From positions 1 to 41,881 of the forward strand of contig JAKPAM010000138.1 in NCBI GenBank assembly GCA_029779435.1: DNA of 41,881 nucleotides. Reading direction: 5' to 3'. Below the pieces are notes generated by a model that did no database searches, was not told the origin of the DNA, and saw only the letters and a list, made by a program, of their open reading frames with translations. This DNA is from Pseudomonadota bacterium. GTDB lineage: Bacteria > Pseudomonadota > Gammaproteobacteria > Burkholderiales > Burkholderiaceae_E. Numbering within the stretch: position 1 is the stretch's first letter; every line of letters begins with the position of its first letter. This document shows, piece after piece, positions 28,566 to 36,054 of this stretch. Position numbers and translations under genes: made by a program.

Positions 28566-29030
28566 TTATTTGGCCAGTTTGAGCGTGCCCTTCATCAACG
28601 ACGAATGGCCGGGGAACGAACAGAAGTACGTATAGGACTCGCCCGCGCTGAGCTTGTCGACGCCGAACGTCACCGAATCGGATTCCCCTCCGCCGACCAG
28701 CTTCGTATGCGCGATCACGCGCGCATCGCCGTCCTTAACGTAGTCCTTGGCGGCACCGGCGGCGACGCCGTCACCGGCCGCGCCTTGCGCGTCGGCCGTC
28801 TTCGTCAAGACCCAGTTGTGACCCATCGCGACCTTGGGCAGCTTGCCCGAGTGCTTGAGCTTGACGGTGAACTGCTTGCAGCTCGCCGGCACGTCGATGC
28901 TGCTCTTGTTGAACTGCATCGCATCGTTGCCTTCGATCTCGACCGCGCAATCGGCGGCCCACGTCGTCGCGGCGGGCACCATCAGGCCGGCCAGCAGCGT
29001 GATACGGCAGATCGCGGATTTGCTCATCAT
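28566..29030 (-). CDS. azu: Azurin (type I blue copper protein)
   Basis: Periplasmic single-electron carrier. 154 residues with a signal peptide ending near Ala26 (TWAA|DC). All copper ligands are present: His71 (GHNWVL), Cys137, His142 and Met146 with the exact C-x4-H-x3-M spacing, and the conserved Cys28-Cys51 disulfide. The start ATG at 29030 has AAGGAG nine bases upstream. It lies 60 bases after phosphoketolase in the same direction, but a strong terminator stands between, so it has either read-through or its own weak promoter. Azurins serve as electron donors in nitrite reduction or in peroxide/stress electron transfer; no nitrite reductase gene is nearby. Confidence 0.97.
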   Translation of the reverse strand: MMSKSAICRITLLAGLMVPAATTWAADCAVEIEGNDAMQFNKSSIDVPASCKQFTVKLKHSGKLPKVAMGHNWVLTKTADAQGAAGDGVAAGAAKDYVKDGDARVIAHTKLVGGGESDSVTFGVDKLSAGESYTYFCSFPGHSSLMKGTLKLAK

Positions 29031-29044
29031 CGTCTTCTTCTCCT

Positions 29045-29076
29045 TGGAACAAAACGCGCGGCGACGTCGCCGCGCG
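29045..29076 (-). terminator. Terminator of the phosphoketolase gene
   Basis: A perfect 22-base palindrome (29055-29076; each arm is an 11-base GC-rich half, CGCGCGGCGAC) is followed on the minus strand by TTTTGTT. It begins 15 bases after the phosphoketolase stop and ends about 15 bases before the azurin ATG, where it leaves room for the azurin ribosome site. Confidence 0.8.
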
Positions 29077-29090
29077 GCACTTGAAACTTC

Positions 29091-31505
29091 TCAGGTCGAG
29101 CCGGCGGCCCGCGGTCCCGGCCAGCGCCAATCCCTGATCGCCGGCAGGTCGTCGCCGCGATCGCTGATGTAGCGGCGATGCTGCTGCAGCATGGCTTCGT
29201 ACCACTGCGTCTGCGCGGCGACCCGGTCGGCCAGCCGCGGCACGTGGCGCACGGCCGCCAATGCCAGCCGGAAACGATCGACGCCATTGCGCACCACCAT
29301 GTCGAACGGCGTCGTGGTCGTGCCCTCCTCGCGGTAGCCATGCACGTGCAGATGATCATGGCACGGACGCTTGTAGCACAGCTTGTGGATCAACGCCGGA
29401 TAACCATGAAACGCGAATACGACGGGCCGGTCGATGCCGAACATCGCGTCGAACAGGTCGTCCTGCAGCCCATGCGGGTGTTCATCGCGCGTCTGCAGCG
29501 CCATCAGATCGACCACGTTGACGACGCGCACCCGCAGGTCCGGATGCCGTTCGCGCAGCAGCGACACCGCCGCCAGCGTCTCGAGCGTCGGCACGTCGCC
29601 GGCGCAGGCCATCACGACGTCGGGTTCTTCGTCCGGATCGCTCGCCCATTCCCACACGCCCGCGCCGGCCGCGCAGTGCGCGACGGCCGCATCGTGGTCC
29701 AGCCACTGCGGCGCCGGCTGCTTGCCGGCGATGATCACGTTGATCACGTCGCGGCTGCGCAGGCAATGGTCGGCCACCGCCAGCAGGCAGTTGGCGTCGG
29801 CGGGCAGGTAGATCCGGGCGACGTCGGCCTTCTTGTTGGTCAAGTGGTCGATGAATCCCGGATCCTGATGCGAGAAGCCGTTGTGATCCTGCCGCCACAC
29901 GTGCGAGGTCAGCAGGTAGTTCAGCGACGAGATCGGCTTGCGCCAGCCGATCTCGCGGCTGACCTTCAGCCATTTGGCGTGCTGGTTGACCATCGAATCG
30001 ACGATCGGGATGAACGCCTCGTAGCACGAGAACAGGCCATGGCGCCCGGTCAGCAGGTAGCCTTCGAGCCAGCCCTGGCATAGGTGCTCGCTGAGCACCT
30101 CCATCACTCGGCCGTCGGCGCGCAGATCGGTGTCATCGGCCTCGTGGCGCGCGAGCCACGTCTTGCCATCGCTGCTCGCATAGACGGCATCGAGGCGGTT
30201 GGACGCGGTCTCGTCCGGACCGAACAGGCGAAAGCGATGCGACGTCCGGTCACGTCCCATCAGATCGCGCAGATAGGCGCCAAGGACCCGGGTGGATTCG
30301 GCGTCGATGCTGCCCGGCGACGGTACCGTCAGCGCATGCTGCCCAGGAGTCGGCAGCGACAGCGGCTGCCACAGCTCGCCGCCGTTGGCGTGCGGGTTCG
30401 CGCTGATCCGGCGCGAACCGGTCGGCGCCAGCGATACCAGCGACGGTTGCAGCCGCCCGTCGTCATCGAACAGCTCCTCGGGCCGATAGCTGCGCAGCCA
30501 GGCTTCGAGCTGGGCGACCGCTTCCGGATCGTCGAAACCGGTCAGCGGCACCTGATGCGACCGCCAGTGTCCCTCGACCCGCTTGCCGCCCACCTCGCGC
30601 GGGCCGGTCCACCCTTTCGGCGTACGCAGTACGATCATCGGCCAGCGGGGCCGCACGGCGTCGGCCGGCGATCCCGCCCGCGCCAGTTGCTGAATCGCGC
30701 GGATCCGTTCGAGCATCTGGTCGAGAACCTGCGCCATCCGCTCATGCATCGCCGCCGGCTCGTCGCCGCTGACGAAGAATGGTTCATGCCCATAGCCGGT
30801 CAGCAGCGCGCGCAGTTCATCGTCCCCGATGCGCGCCAGCACGGCGGGGTTGGCGATCTTGAAGCCGTTCAGATGCAGGATCGGCAGCACCGCGCCGTCG
30901 CGCGCCGGATTCAGGAACTTGTTCGAATGCCAACTCGCCGCCAGCGCGCCGGTCTCGGCCTCGCCGTCCCCGATGACGCAGGCGACGATCAGGTCGGGAT
31001 TGTCGAACGCCGCGCCGTATGCGTGCGCGAGCGAGTAGCCCAGTTCGCCGCCTTCGTGGATCGAGCCGGGCACCTCGGCGCCGCAGTGGCTCGAGATGCC
31101 CAGCGGCCACGAGAACTGCCGGAACAAGCGCCGCATGCCGTGCCGGTTCGGTTCCACGGCCGGATAGCGCTCGGACCACGTGCCTTCGAGATACGCGTTG
31201 GCCACCACGCCCGGTCCGCCATGACCGGGGCCGATGATGGCCATCAGGTTCAGGTCGTGATCGACGATCAGCCGGTTCAGGTGCGCGTGGATGAAGTTGA
31301 GCCCTGGCGTCGTCCCCCAGTGGCCGAGCAGCCGCGGCTTGATGTGCGTGCGGCGTAACGGCTCGCTCAGCAGCGGGTTGTCCTGCAGGTAGATCTGGCC
31401 GACGGACAAGTAGTTGGCGGCCCGCCACCAGGCATCGATCCGTTGGAGTCGTTTGGCAGGCAGCGGCGTGGACAACGGGACGTCGGCGGGGGCGGCTTGG
31501 TTCAT
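29091..31505 (-). CDS. xfp: Phosphoketolase (xylulose-5-P / fructose-6-P)
   Basis: Thiamine-diphosphate enzyme that splits xylulose-5-phosphate or fructose-6-phosphate with phosphate into acetyl phosphate and a shorter sugar phosphate. 804 residues, normal for the family. Signatures: [29 protein letters not shown], the TPP motif [19 protein letters not shown], and SHQDPGF in the second half. The start ATG at 31505 follows the family N-terminus; a GTG at 31520 is also in frame. Neither has a good ribosome site. An FNR-like palindrome 80 bases before the start suggests oxygen-responsive control. Acetyl phosphate from this route could yield ATP through an acetate kinase, but no ackA lies in the window. 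Transaldolase (20409-21344) would help supply its substrates. Confidence 0.96.
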   Translation of the reverse strand: MNQAAPADVPLSTPLPAKRLQRIDAWWRAANYLSVGQIYLQDNPLLSEPLRRTHIKPRLLGHWGTTPGLNFIHAHLNRLIVDHDLNLMAIIGPGHGGPGVVANAYLEGTWSERYPAVEPNRHGMRRLFRQFSWPLGISSHCGAEVPGSIHEGGELGYSLAHAYGAAFDNPDLIVACVIGDGEAETGALAASWHSNKFLNPARDGAVLPILHLNGFKIANPAVLARIGDDELRALLTGYGHEPFFVSGDEPAAMHERMAQVLDQMLERIRAIQQLARAGSPADAVRPRWPMIVLRTPKGWTGPREVGGKRVEGHWRSHQVPLTGFDDPEAVAQLEAWLRSYRPEELFDDDGRLQPSLVSLAPTGSRRISANPHANGGELWQPLSLPTPGQHALTVPSPGSIDAESTRVLGAYLRDLMGRDRTSHRFRLFGPDETASNRLDAVYASSDGKTWLARHEADDTDLRADGRVMEVLSEHLCQGWLEGYLLTGRHGLFSCYEAFIPIVDSMVNQHAKWLKVSREIGWRKPISSLNYLLTSHVWRQDHNGFSHQDPGFIDHLTNKKADVARIYLPADANCLLAVADHCLRSRDVINVIIAGKQPAPQWLDHDAAVAHCAAGAGVWEWASDPDEEPDVVMACAGDVPTLETLAAVSLLRERHPDLRVRVVNVVDLMALQTRDEHPHGLQDDLFDAMFGIDRPVVFAFHGYPALIHKLCYKRPCHDHLHVHGYREEGTTTTPFDMVVRNGVDRFRLALAAVRHVPRLADRVAAQTQWYEAMLQQHRRYISDRGDDLPAIRDWRWPGPRAAGST

Positions 31506-31520
31506 GGGACGAGGTCGCAC

Positions 31521-31929
31521 AGGGTACGAGCGGCCTGACGCCTATCAAGAATTGGACCATGCGCATCGCGAACCCCTGTTGACGCGAGTCAACGCAGATT
31601 GGCATCGCGGCCCGGGGTTTGCCGGGTCGCCGGGTTCCGGATAGGATCGGGGCATGCTCATCCACGCGCGTCCTCGACGGGCCCTGTCGCCCGCTGACGT
31701 CCGCTTGTCCGTATCCGGACCGCGGACGGGCACGCATGCGCGCCGGGCATGTGCGCGTCAACAGGGTGCGGCCCGCTCCCTGCCTCCGCGCTCAGCCGCC
31801 GGACTCCATTAGGCCCGGCGATCTCTCCCGCGCCCTCCGCGCGCCTTTCCTGATCGTCCGGGCCACTTCCTAGCCGCTCGTGACCCCGCATGCAGGCCGC
31901 ATGCGCTCCCCCATTCTTGGAGAATCCCG
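31521..31929. other. Divergent intergenic region phosphoketolase / rnk
   Basis: About 410 bases with no gene. It holds the FNR-like palindrome at 31579-31592 and, for phosphoketolase, a -10-like TCCAAT at 31556-31551. The part from 31660 to 31900 has several short GC-rich inverted repeats (around GTCCGTATCCGGAC and GCATGCGCGCC...GCATGTGC) but no clear promoter or operator for the rnk-like gene. Confidence 0.5.
31579..31592 (-). promoter_or_regulatory. FNR/CRP-family-like palindrome before phosphoketolase
   Basis: TTGAC-GCGA-GTCAA is a perfect dyad that differs from the FNR consensus (TTGAT-N4-ATCAA) at one symmetric position in each half. Placed at -41.5 (class II activation) it puts the start of transcription near 31544, and TCCAAT (3 of 6 to TATAAT) falls exactly at the -10 place. 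The fit of both elements supports a functional promoter. Confidence 0.5.
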
Positions 31930-32352
31930 ATGAAACCCCAGGTGAACGCACGCCTGTTGACGGAACTCGACCACGTCCGCCTGAGCAAGCTGCTCGAACG
32001 CGATCCTGGCCTGGCCGGGTCCTCCGCCGACCGGGAGTCGCTGGAAGAGCTATTGGATTTCGCGGACCTGGTGCCTTCCGCGCAGATCCCGCCCGACGTC
32101 GTGACGATGGGCTCGACCGTCGTGCTGCGCGACGCGGACGGCGAAGCACCGCGCGAAGTGCGCCTCAGCTATCCGGGCGACACCCCGGCCGAGGTTCCGA
32201 AACTGTCGGTACTGTCGCGTGCGGGCTGGGCGCTGCTCGGCCTGCGCGTCGGCGACGTCGCATCCTGGCAGACGCCCACCGGCGATTGGCGCAGTACGCG
32301 GATCGAAGCGCTGAGCCACCAACCCGAGGCCAGCGGCGACCTGACAGGGTGA
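31930..32352 (+). CDS. rnk: Rnk-like / GreA-GreB-type RNA polymerase-binding factor
   Basis: A 140-residue protein of the Rnk family (regulator of nucleoside diphosphate kinase), which binds RNA polymerase through a GreA-like C-terminal domain. The N-terminal ~45 residues form a short helical part (LLTELDHVRLSKLLERD); the C-terminal FKBP-like domain includes VVTMGSTVVLRD, VRLSYPGD, SVLSRAGWALLGLRVGD and a final tryptophan/Pro-Thr-Gly turn. In this family the coiled coil is too short to cleave RNA in the polymerase channel. The start ATG at 31930 has GGAG before it. In many Burkholderiales this type of gene accompanies universal stress proteins, as here. Confidence 0.85.
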   Translation: MKPQVNARLLTELDHVRLSKLLERDPGLAGSSADRESLEELLDFADLVPSAQIPPDVVTMGSTVVLRDADGEAPREVRLSYPGDTPAEVPKLSVLSRAGWALLGLRVGDVASWQTPTGDWRSTRIEALSHQPEASGDLTG

Positions 32353-32372
32353 AGGCTGCGGGCCGGGGCGTG

Positions 32373-32407
32373 CGTGGCGTGGCGTGGCGTGGCGTGGCGT
32401 GGCGTGG
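32373..32407 (+). repeat. Pentanucleotide microsatellite (CGTGG)7
   Basis: Seven perfect tandem copies of CGTGG, 21 bases after the rnk stop and about 160 bases before the universal stress gene. Because the unit is five bases long, a gain or loss of one copy would shift the frame. An open frame, beginning at a GTG within the repeat, runs without a stop into the stress-protein gene in the same frame. Confidence 0.95.
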
Positions 32408-32451
32408 CACGATCGGACATGAATGGGCGGAGCGCAATGCGCGTGGGGGCA

Positions 32452-32465
32452 TTGACGACTATCAA
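32452..32465 (+). promoter_or_regulatory. FNR-like site before the universal stress gene
   Basis: TTGAC-GACT-ATCAA matches the FNR consensus at 9 of 10 positions. Centred at -41.5, it predicts a start of transcription near 32500 and a -10 at 32488-32493 (GACACT, 3 of 6 to TATAAT). It lies 104 bases before the stress-protein ATG. Confidence 0.5.
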
Positions 32466-32568
32466 AGCCCGCGCGGAGTCTTTGCCGGACACTGATCCGG
32501 GCATCGCCTCACGGCGGCGCATCACCGATCCTTCGTTTTCACGGACCCCCACTCAGAGGAGCCTTACG

Positions 32569-33033
32569 ATGTACCAGCGAATCCTCGTCCCCGTCGATGG
32601 CAGCGGCACCGCGAACGCCGGCCTCGACGAAGCGATCAAACTGGCCCGGCTGACGCAGGCGACGATCCGCCTCGTCCACGTCGTCGATGAAATGATCGTC
32701 GCCACCGGGCTCGAGCCGGCCGGCGCGATGATCGGCGACCTGATCCCGGCGATGAAGGCGGCAGGCGAGAAGGTGCTGGCCGGCGCCCAGGAACGCGTGC
32801 AGGCAGCCGGCATTCCGGTCGAGACGCACTTGATCGAGAACTTCGGCGAGCGTACTTCGGACCAGGTGATCGAGGACGCCAAGGGCTGGCCTGCCGACCT
32901 GATCGTCATCGGCACGCATGGTCGGCGGGGCATGCGGCGACTGATGTTGGGCAGCGACGCCGAACAGATCCTGCGGCTGTCGACGGTGCCGGTGCTGCTC
33001 GTGCGCCGCGAGCAGGCGGCGACGGACGCCTGA
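32569..33033 (+). CDS. Universal stress protein (UspA family)
   Basis: A 154-residue cytoplasmic protein with one Usp domain. It begins YQRILVPVDGSGTANAG and carries the nucleotide-binding loop GTHGRRGMRRLMLGS (the G-2x-G-9x-G-S pattern), so it is likely of the ATP-binding type. The start ATG at 32569 has AGAGGAG upstream and gives the exact family N-terminus, although the frame is open further up through the microsatellite. Usp proteins of this kind accumulate in stationary phase and low oxygen. The nearby FNR-like site supports the same control here. slyX follows after 15 bases. Confidence 0.95.
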   Translation: MYQRILVPVDGSGTANAGLDEAIKLARLTQATIRLVHVVDEMIVATGLEPAGAMIGDLIPAMKAAGEKVLAGAQERVQAAGIPVETHLIENFGERTSDQVIEDAKGWPADLIVIGTHGRRGMRRLMLGSDAEQILRLSTVPVLLVRREQAATDA

Positions 33034-33048
33034 CCAGAGCGGCCGCCG

Positions 33049-33267
33049 ATGAACGTCGACGAACTGAACCAGCGGCTGATCGACATCGAGGTCAAGCTCG
33101 CGTTCAGCGAGGACCTGATCGAGCGGCTCGACGAGACGGTCGTACGCCAGCAGGCGCAGATCGACGCGTTGATGCGGGAGACGGCCCGTCTGCGCGATCG
33201 CCTGGCCGACATGCAGGCGCCGGCGGCGCCACGCGCGCTGCGCGACGAACTGCCGCCGCACTACTGA
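33049..33267 (+). CDS. slyX: SlyX-family coiled-coil protein
   Basis: A 72-residue protein, almost all one coiled coil (heptads from LNQRLIDIEVKLAF to about residue 56), then a Pro/Ala linker and the typical C-terminal LPPHY. These match SlyX, a small conserved proteobacterial protein of unknown molecular function. It is 15 bases after the universal stress gene and probably in its transcript. The ribosome site is weak. Confidence 0.9.
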   Translation: MNVDELNQRLIDIEVKLAFSEDLIERLDETVVRQQAQIDALMRETARLRDRLADMQAPAAPRALRDELPPHY

Positions 33268-33437
33268 GGCGGGCCGGGCGTGGCGGTGATGCACGCTGCT
33301 TGCATCCGATGCCGATGTTCCATCTCGCCGATTGCGCGCGACGCAAACCGCGCAACCGGAGCCCGATCTCCCGGAAGCCGCGCGGCCGACCACGCCTGCC
33401 GCCGGGTGGCCGGGATCGGGATCGGAACCGGTTCGTG

Positions 33438-33797
33438 CTAGGTTTTCGCGAGCTTGACCGCGGTGCCGCTGACCGAGACCATCATCATGCCGTTCGTCTC
33501 GCCGAGTACCTCGTAGTCGAAATCGATGCCGATGACTCCGTCGGCGCCGAGTTGTTTCGCCGCGGCCTTCAGCTCATCGAGCGCCGCATCTCGCGCTCCG
33601 GCCAACGCGCGCTCGTAGCCGCCGGCACGGCCCCCGACGACATCGCGCACCGCCGAGAACATGTCGCGAAAGATGTTCGCGCCGATGATCGCTTCGCCAT
33701 TGACGATGCCGAGATAGCCCTCGATCGGCACCGACTGGCTGTCGGGCACGATCGTGGCCAGGAAGAACGTGTCTTGGGATTTCGAGAACCAGCCCAT
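33438..33797 (-). CDS. YbjQ / UPF0145-family protein
   Basis: A 119-residue cytoplasmic protein of the YbjQ family, sometimes called heavy-metal-binding-domain protein on slim evidence. It contains GYLGIVNGEAIIGANIF, a central GGRAGGYE loop, and the ALDELKAAAKQLGADGVIGIDFDYE segment that defines the family. The start ATG at 33797 is preceded by AAAGGGG; the frame remains open upstream into the next gene's end. Homologues form pentameric rings; the function is unknown. The 170-base gap on its left (to slyX, convergent) shows nothing definite. Confidence 0.9.
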   Translation of the reverse strand: MGWFSKSQDTFFLATIVPDSQSVPIEGYLGIVNGEAIIGANIFRDMFSAVRDVVGGRAGGYERALAGARDAALDELKAAAKQLGADGVIGIDFDYEVLGETNGMMMVSVSGTAVKLAKT

Positions 33798-33819
33798 CGG
33801 TGCCCCTTTGCGTCGTTGA

Positions 33820-34473
33820 TCACTTGTAGAGAAACCGCCGGTCCGACCACGTGGCGAGCCACCCGGGAGCGTACGCGACGAAGATGCTGGCCAGCATGCC
33901 GGTGATGATGCCGTCACCCCAGGCCATCAGCCAATGGGCGACCCACGGCAAGTCGGCACCGTACGGCGGCTGCAGCCAGCGATGCAGCAGGCTGGACGCG
34001 AAGAGGCAGACGACCGTGCCAAGGAACGCGCGCACCAGCACGTAGACGAACACGTGGTACCCGGCGTAGCGCCGCACCACGGCGCCCAGCAACACTCCCA
34101 GCGTGGCGGGCAGCACGCCGGACCATAGTGCCAGGTCCACGGCCTGCGGGACGTCCAGCGTGTCGGAGATGCCCCATGCGATCGCGGCGGCGCCAATCAG
34201 CACGGGCACGGCCACGGGCCAGCCGAGCATCAGCAGGACCAGGCAGGCGCCCGACCAACGCACCTGGCCGGCCAACGGCAGCGGCACGGGCAACGTCCAC
34301 AGGAAGGGCAGCAGCACCAGCATCGCCATCATCGGCCCGGTGCGTTCGCCGCGCGGCATCAGCCGCCACGGGCGCATCAGCAATGCGATGGCCAGCGCCA
34401 GCAGGAGCAGCAGCAACTCGACGAACATCGACGGCGGCGCGCCGCAGCGCGCGGAAAGATCCGGAATCCGCAT
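33820..34473 (-). CDS. CbiM-like membrane protein (COG3235-type)
   Basis: A 217-residue integral membrane protein with about six hydrophobic helices. The C-terminal segment WLMAWGDGIITGMLASIFVAY is the signature of the family annotated as energy-coupling factor (ECF) ABC transporter permease related to CbiM. No ECF ATPase or cobalt/nickel genes lie nearby and the CbiM metal-binding N-terminal Met-His segment is not evident, so nickel/cobalt transport is not supported by context. The start is ATG 34473 (a GTG directly before it, and ATG 34428, are alternatives). It lies 22 bases upstream of the YbjQ gene, probably in one transcript. Confidence 0.8.
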   Translation of the reverse strand: MRIPDLSARCGAPPSMFVELLLLLLALAIALLMRPWRLMPRGERTGPMMAMLVLLPFLWTLPVPLPLAGQVRWSGACLVLLMLGWPVAVPVLIGAAAIAWGISDTLDVPQAVDLALWSGVLPATLGVLLGAVVRRYAGYHVFVYVLVRAFLGTVVCLFASSLLHRWLQPPYGADLPWVAHWLMAWGDGIITGMLASIFVAYAPGWLATWSDRRFLYK

Positions 34474-34551
34474 CACGATAGCACCTGACGCCGGATGCGT
34501 CGTCGCCCGAAGGCGGATGCCGACCGTCGCACGGCGACGCGGCGATCGTGC

Positions 34552-35337
34552 TCAGCGCACCCGTTTGGTCGACGCGACCCGTGCCGATCCCGCGCCTGTG
34601 ACCGCTCTGCGCCGTGTGGAAGCCCCCTGCGCCGCGCGGGGCGCCGGGCGGCCGTCGGACGGCGCGGGATCCGACCGCGGCTCGGATGGATGCGGCTCCG
34701 CGACCAGCCGTTCGAGCCACAGCAGCGCATCGACGTGCGCGACGAAATGCTGCAGATAGCCCGGCGCGCTGGCCTGCATCGATTGCAGCGCCCGATGCAC
34801 GAGATGCGGCGAGTTGAGCGGCCCGGCCTGCGGCGGCACCTGGTCCAACGAATGGCGCAACTGCTGCTCGGCCGAGAGCCGGCGCCAGGTGTCGCGGTGG
34901 CGATGCAGCGCACGCAGTTCATGCGGGTTGTGAGGGCCGCCATCATCGGCCGGGGACTCCGTGTGCGGTTCCGCCCACGCTTCGATCAGCGCCCGCAGCG
35001 GCCGCCCGTGGCCGTGGCCGTGGCCGTGACGAGGATCTTGCCCGCGCGGCATCGACTCGTGCCGATCCAACGCGGCACGATGCGCATCGATCAACGCGGC
35101 CAGCCGTGCCTCGAGCAGGCCGCGGATGCGTTCGTGCTGCCCCTCGGCGCGGCGCGCCAGCGCCTCGATGCGCAGCCAGCGCAGCGGATCGACGCGCAGC
35201 GGCTGCCGTGCGCGCAACGTCTCGATCGCCGCGGTGATCGCGTCCGCCCGCGCCGCCGTCACGTGGTCGTCGCGCGGGCCTCGTACCGCTACCGTTGCCG
35301 TCGCGATCGAACCGTCATCGATCGAACCAGGATTCAT
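34552..35337 (-). CDS. DUF2894-family protein (last gene of stator-like unit)
   Basis: A 261-residue soluble protein recognised as DUF2894 from its sequence and its fixed place after an OmpA-family gene. The first ~100 residues are helical and Arg/Ala-rich (PLRVDPLRWLRIEALARRAEG). A histidine-glycine run (HGHGHGHG) sits near the middle and could bind metal. A conserved-looking block (HRDTWRRLSAEQQLRHSL ... LVHRALQSMQ) follows, then a disordered Pro/Arg/Ser tail. No signal peptide or membrane helix is present, so it should act in the cytoplasm, where the tail of the DUF802 protein would also lie. The start ATG at 35337 has GGAG just upstream. Function unknown. Confidence 0.82.
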   Translation of the reverse strand: MNPGSIDDGSIATATVAVRGPRDDHVTAARADAITAAIETLRARQPLRVDPLRWLRIEALARRAEGQHERIRGLLEARLAALIDAHRAALDRHESMPRGQDPRHGHGHGHGRPLRALIEAWAEPHTESPADDGGPHNPHELRALHRHRDTWRRLSAEQQLRHSLDQVPPQAGPLNSPHLVHRALQSMQASAPGYLQHFVAHVDALLWLERLVAEPHPSEPRSDPAPSDGRPAPRAAQGASTRRRAVTGAGSARVASTKRVR

Positions 35338-35378
35338 CGCGTCTCCATCATCGACCCGCCATCGCCATCGTGGGCTGC

Positions 35379-36041
35379 TCAGCCCGGATCGCCGGACGCG
35401 GTGCGCGGCACCCTCGCCATCGGCGCCATCTCGACGCGGCGGTTGCGCGCCCGGCCGGCCGCATCGGCGTTGGACGCGACGGCCTGCTCGGCACCGAAGG
35501 CCGCGGCGAAGACGTCCGACGATGGCAGGCCGGCATCGATCAACGCTCGCGTGACCGTCAGCGCGCGCTTGGCCGACAACTCCCAATTGTCGACGTAGCG
35601 GCCGTGGGTATCGCGCATCGGGCGATCGTCGGTGAACCCGCTGACCATCAGGATCTCGCCCCGTTCGCGCAGGTAGGTATTCAACGGCCCGACCAGCGTT
35701 TGCAGCAGTTCGCGCCCCTCCGGCTGCAACTCGTCGGAGTTGAACGCGAACAGCACGCTGCCGCTGATACCGATGCGGCCGTCGGTCAATGTCACGCGGC
35801 CGCCGGCCAGCGGATCGGCGAGCGCCTGCTCGAGCGTCTGCAAACGCTGCGCCTGGCGCGTACGCTCCCCGGCCTCGCTGGCCAGTCGCTCGCTGAGGTC
35901 CATCTGCATGCCGATCGCACAGACCAGGATCAGCGCGAATGCGCCGAGCGCACCGGCCATCAGGTCGCCGAACGCCGCCCACACGGGCATCGCGCCATCG
36001 TGCGAAGGATCGGATTCGAAATCGAAGTCACCCGGGCCCAT
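35379..36041 (-). CDS. MotB/ZorB-like OmpA-family protein
   Basis: A 220-residue protein with the layout of a stator B-subunit: a short acidic cytoplasmic start (1-18), one transmembrane helix (about 19-46, VWAAFGDLMAGALGAFALIL), a short coiled coil (47-75) and a C-terminal OmpA-like domain (about 85-205). The helix carries Asp26 in the same frame as the proton-binding Asp32 of MotB (AYADFMTAMMAFF). The OmpA domain shows FAFNSDELQPEG, the GFTDDRP loop and NRRVEM, which form the peptidoglycan pocket. The start ATG at 36041 is 13 bases after the DUF802 stop. Partner: the DUF802 protein upstream. Inference: an ion-driven, wall-anchored complex. Confidence 0.88.
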   Translation of the reverse strand: MGPGDFDFESDPSHDGAMPVWAAFGDLMAGALGAFALILVCAIGMQMDLSERLASEAGERTRQAQRLQTLEQALADPLAGGRVTLTDGRIGISGSVLFAFNSDELQPEGRELLQTLVGPLNTYLRERGEILMVSGFTDDRPMRDTHGRYVDNWELSAKRALTVTRALIDAGLPSSDVFAAAFGAEQAVASNADAAGRARNRRVEMAPMARVPRTASGDPG

Positions 36042-36054
36042 GATCGCGGTCCCG

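Noticed and set aside
33820..34473. A nickel/cobalt ECF transporter component
   Set aside because: Family resemblance to CbiM is limited to membrane helices and the C-terminal segment; no ATPase, CbiQ/CbiN or metal-dependent enzyme gene is nearby.
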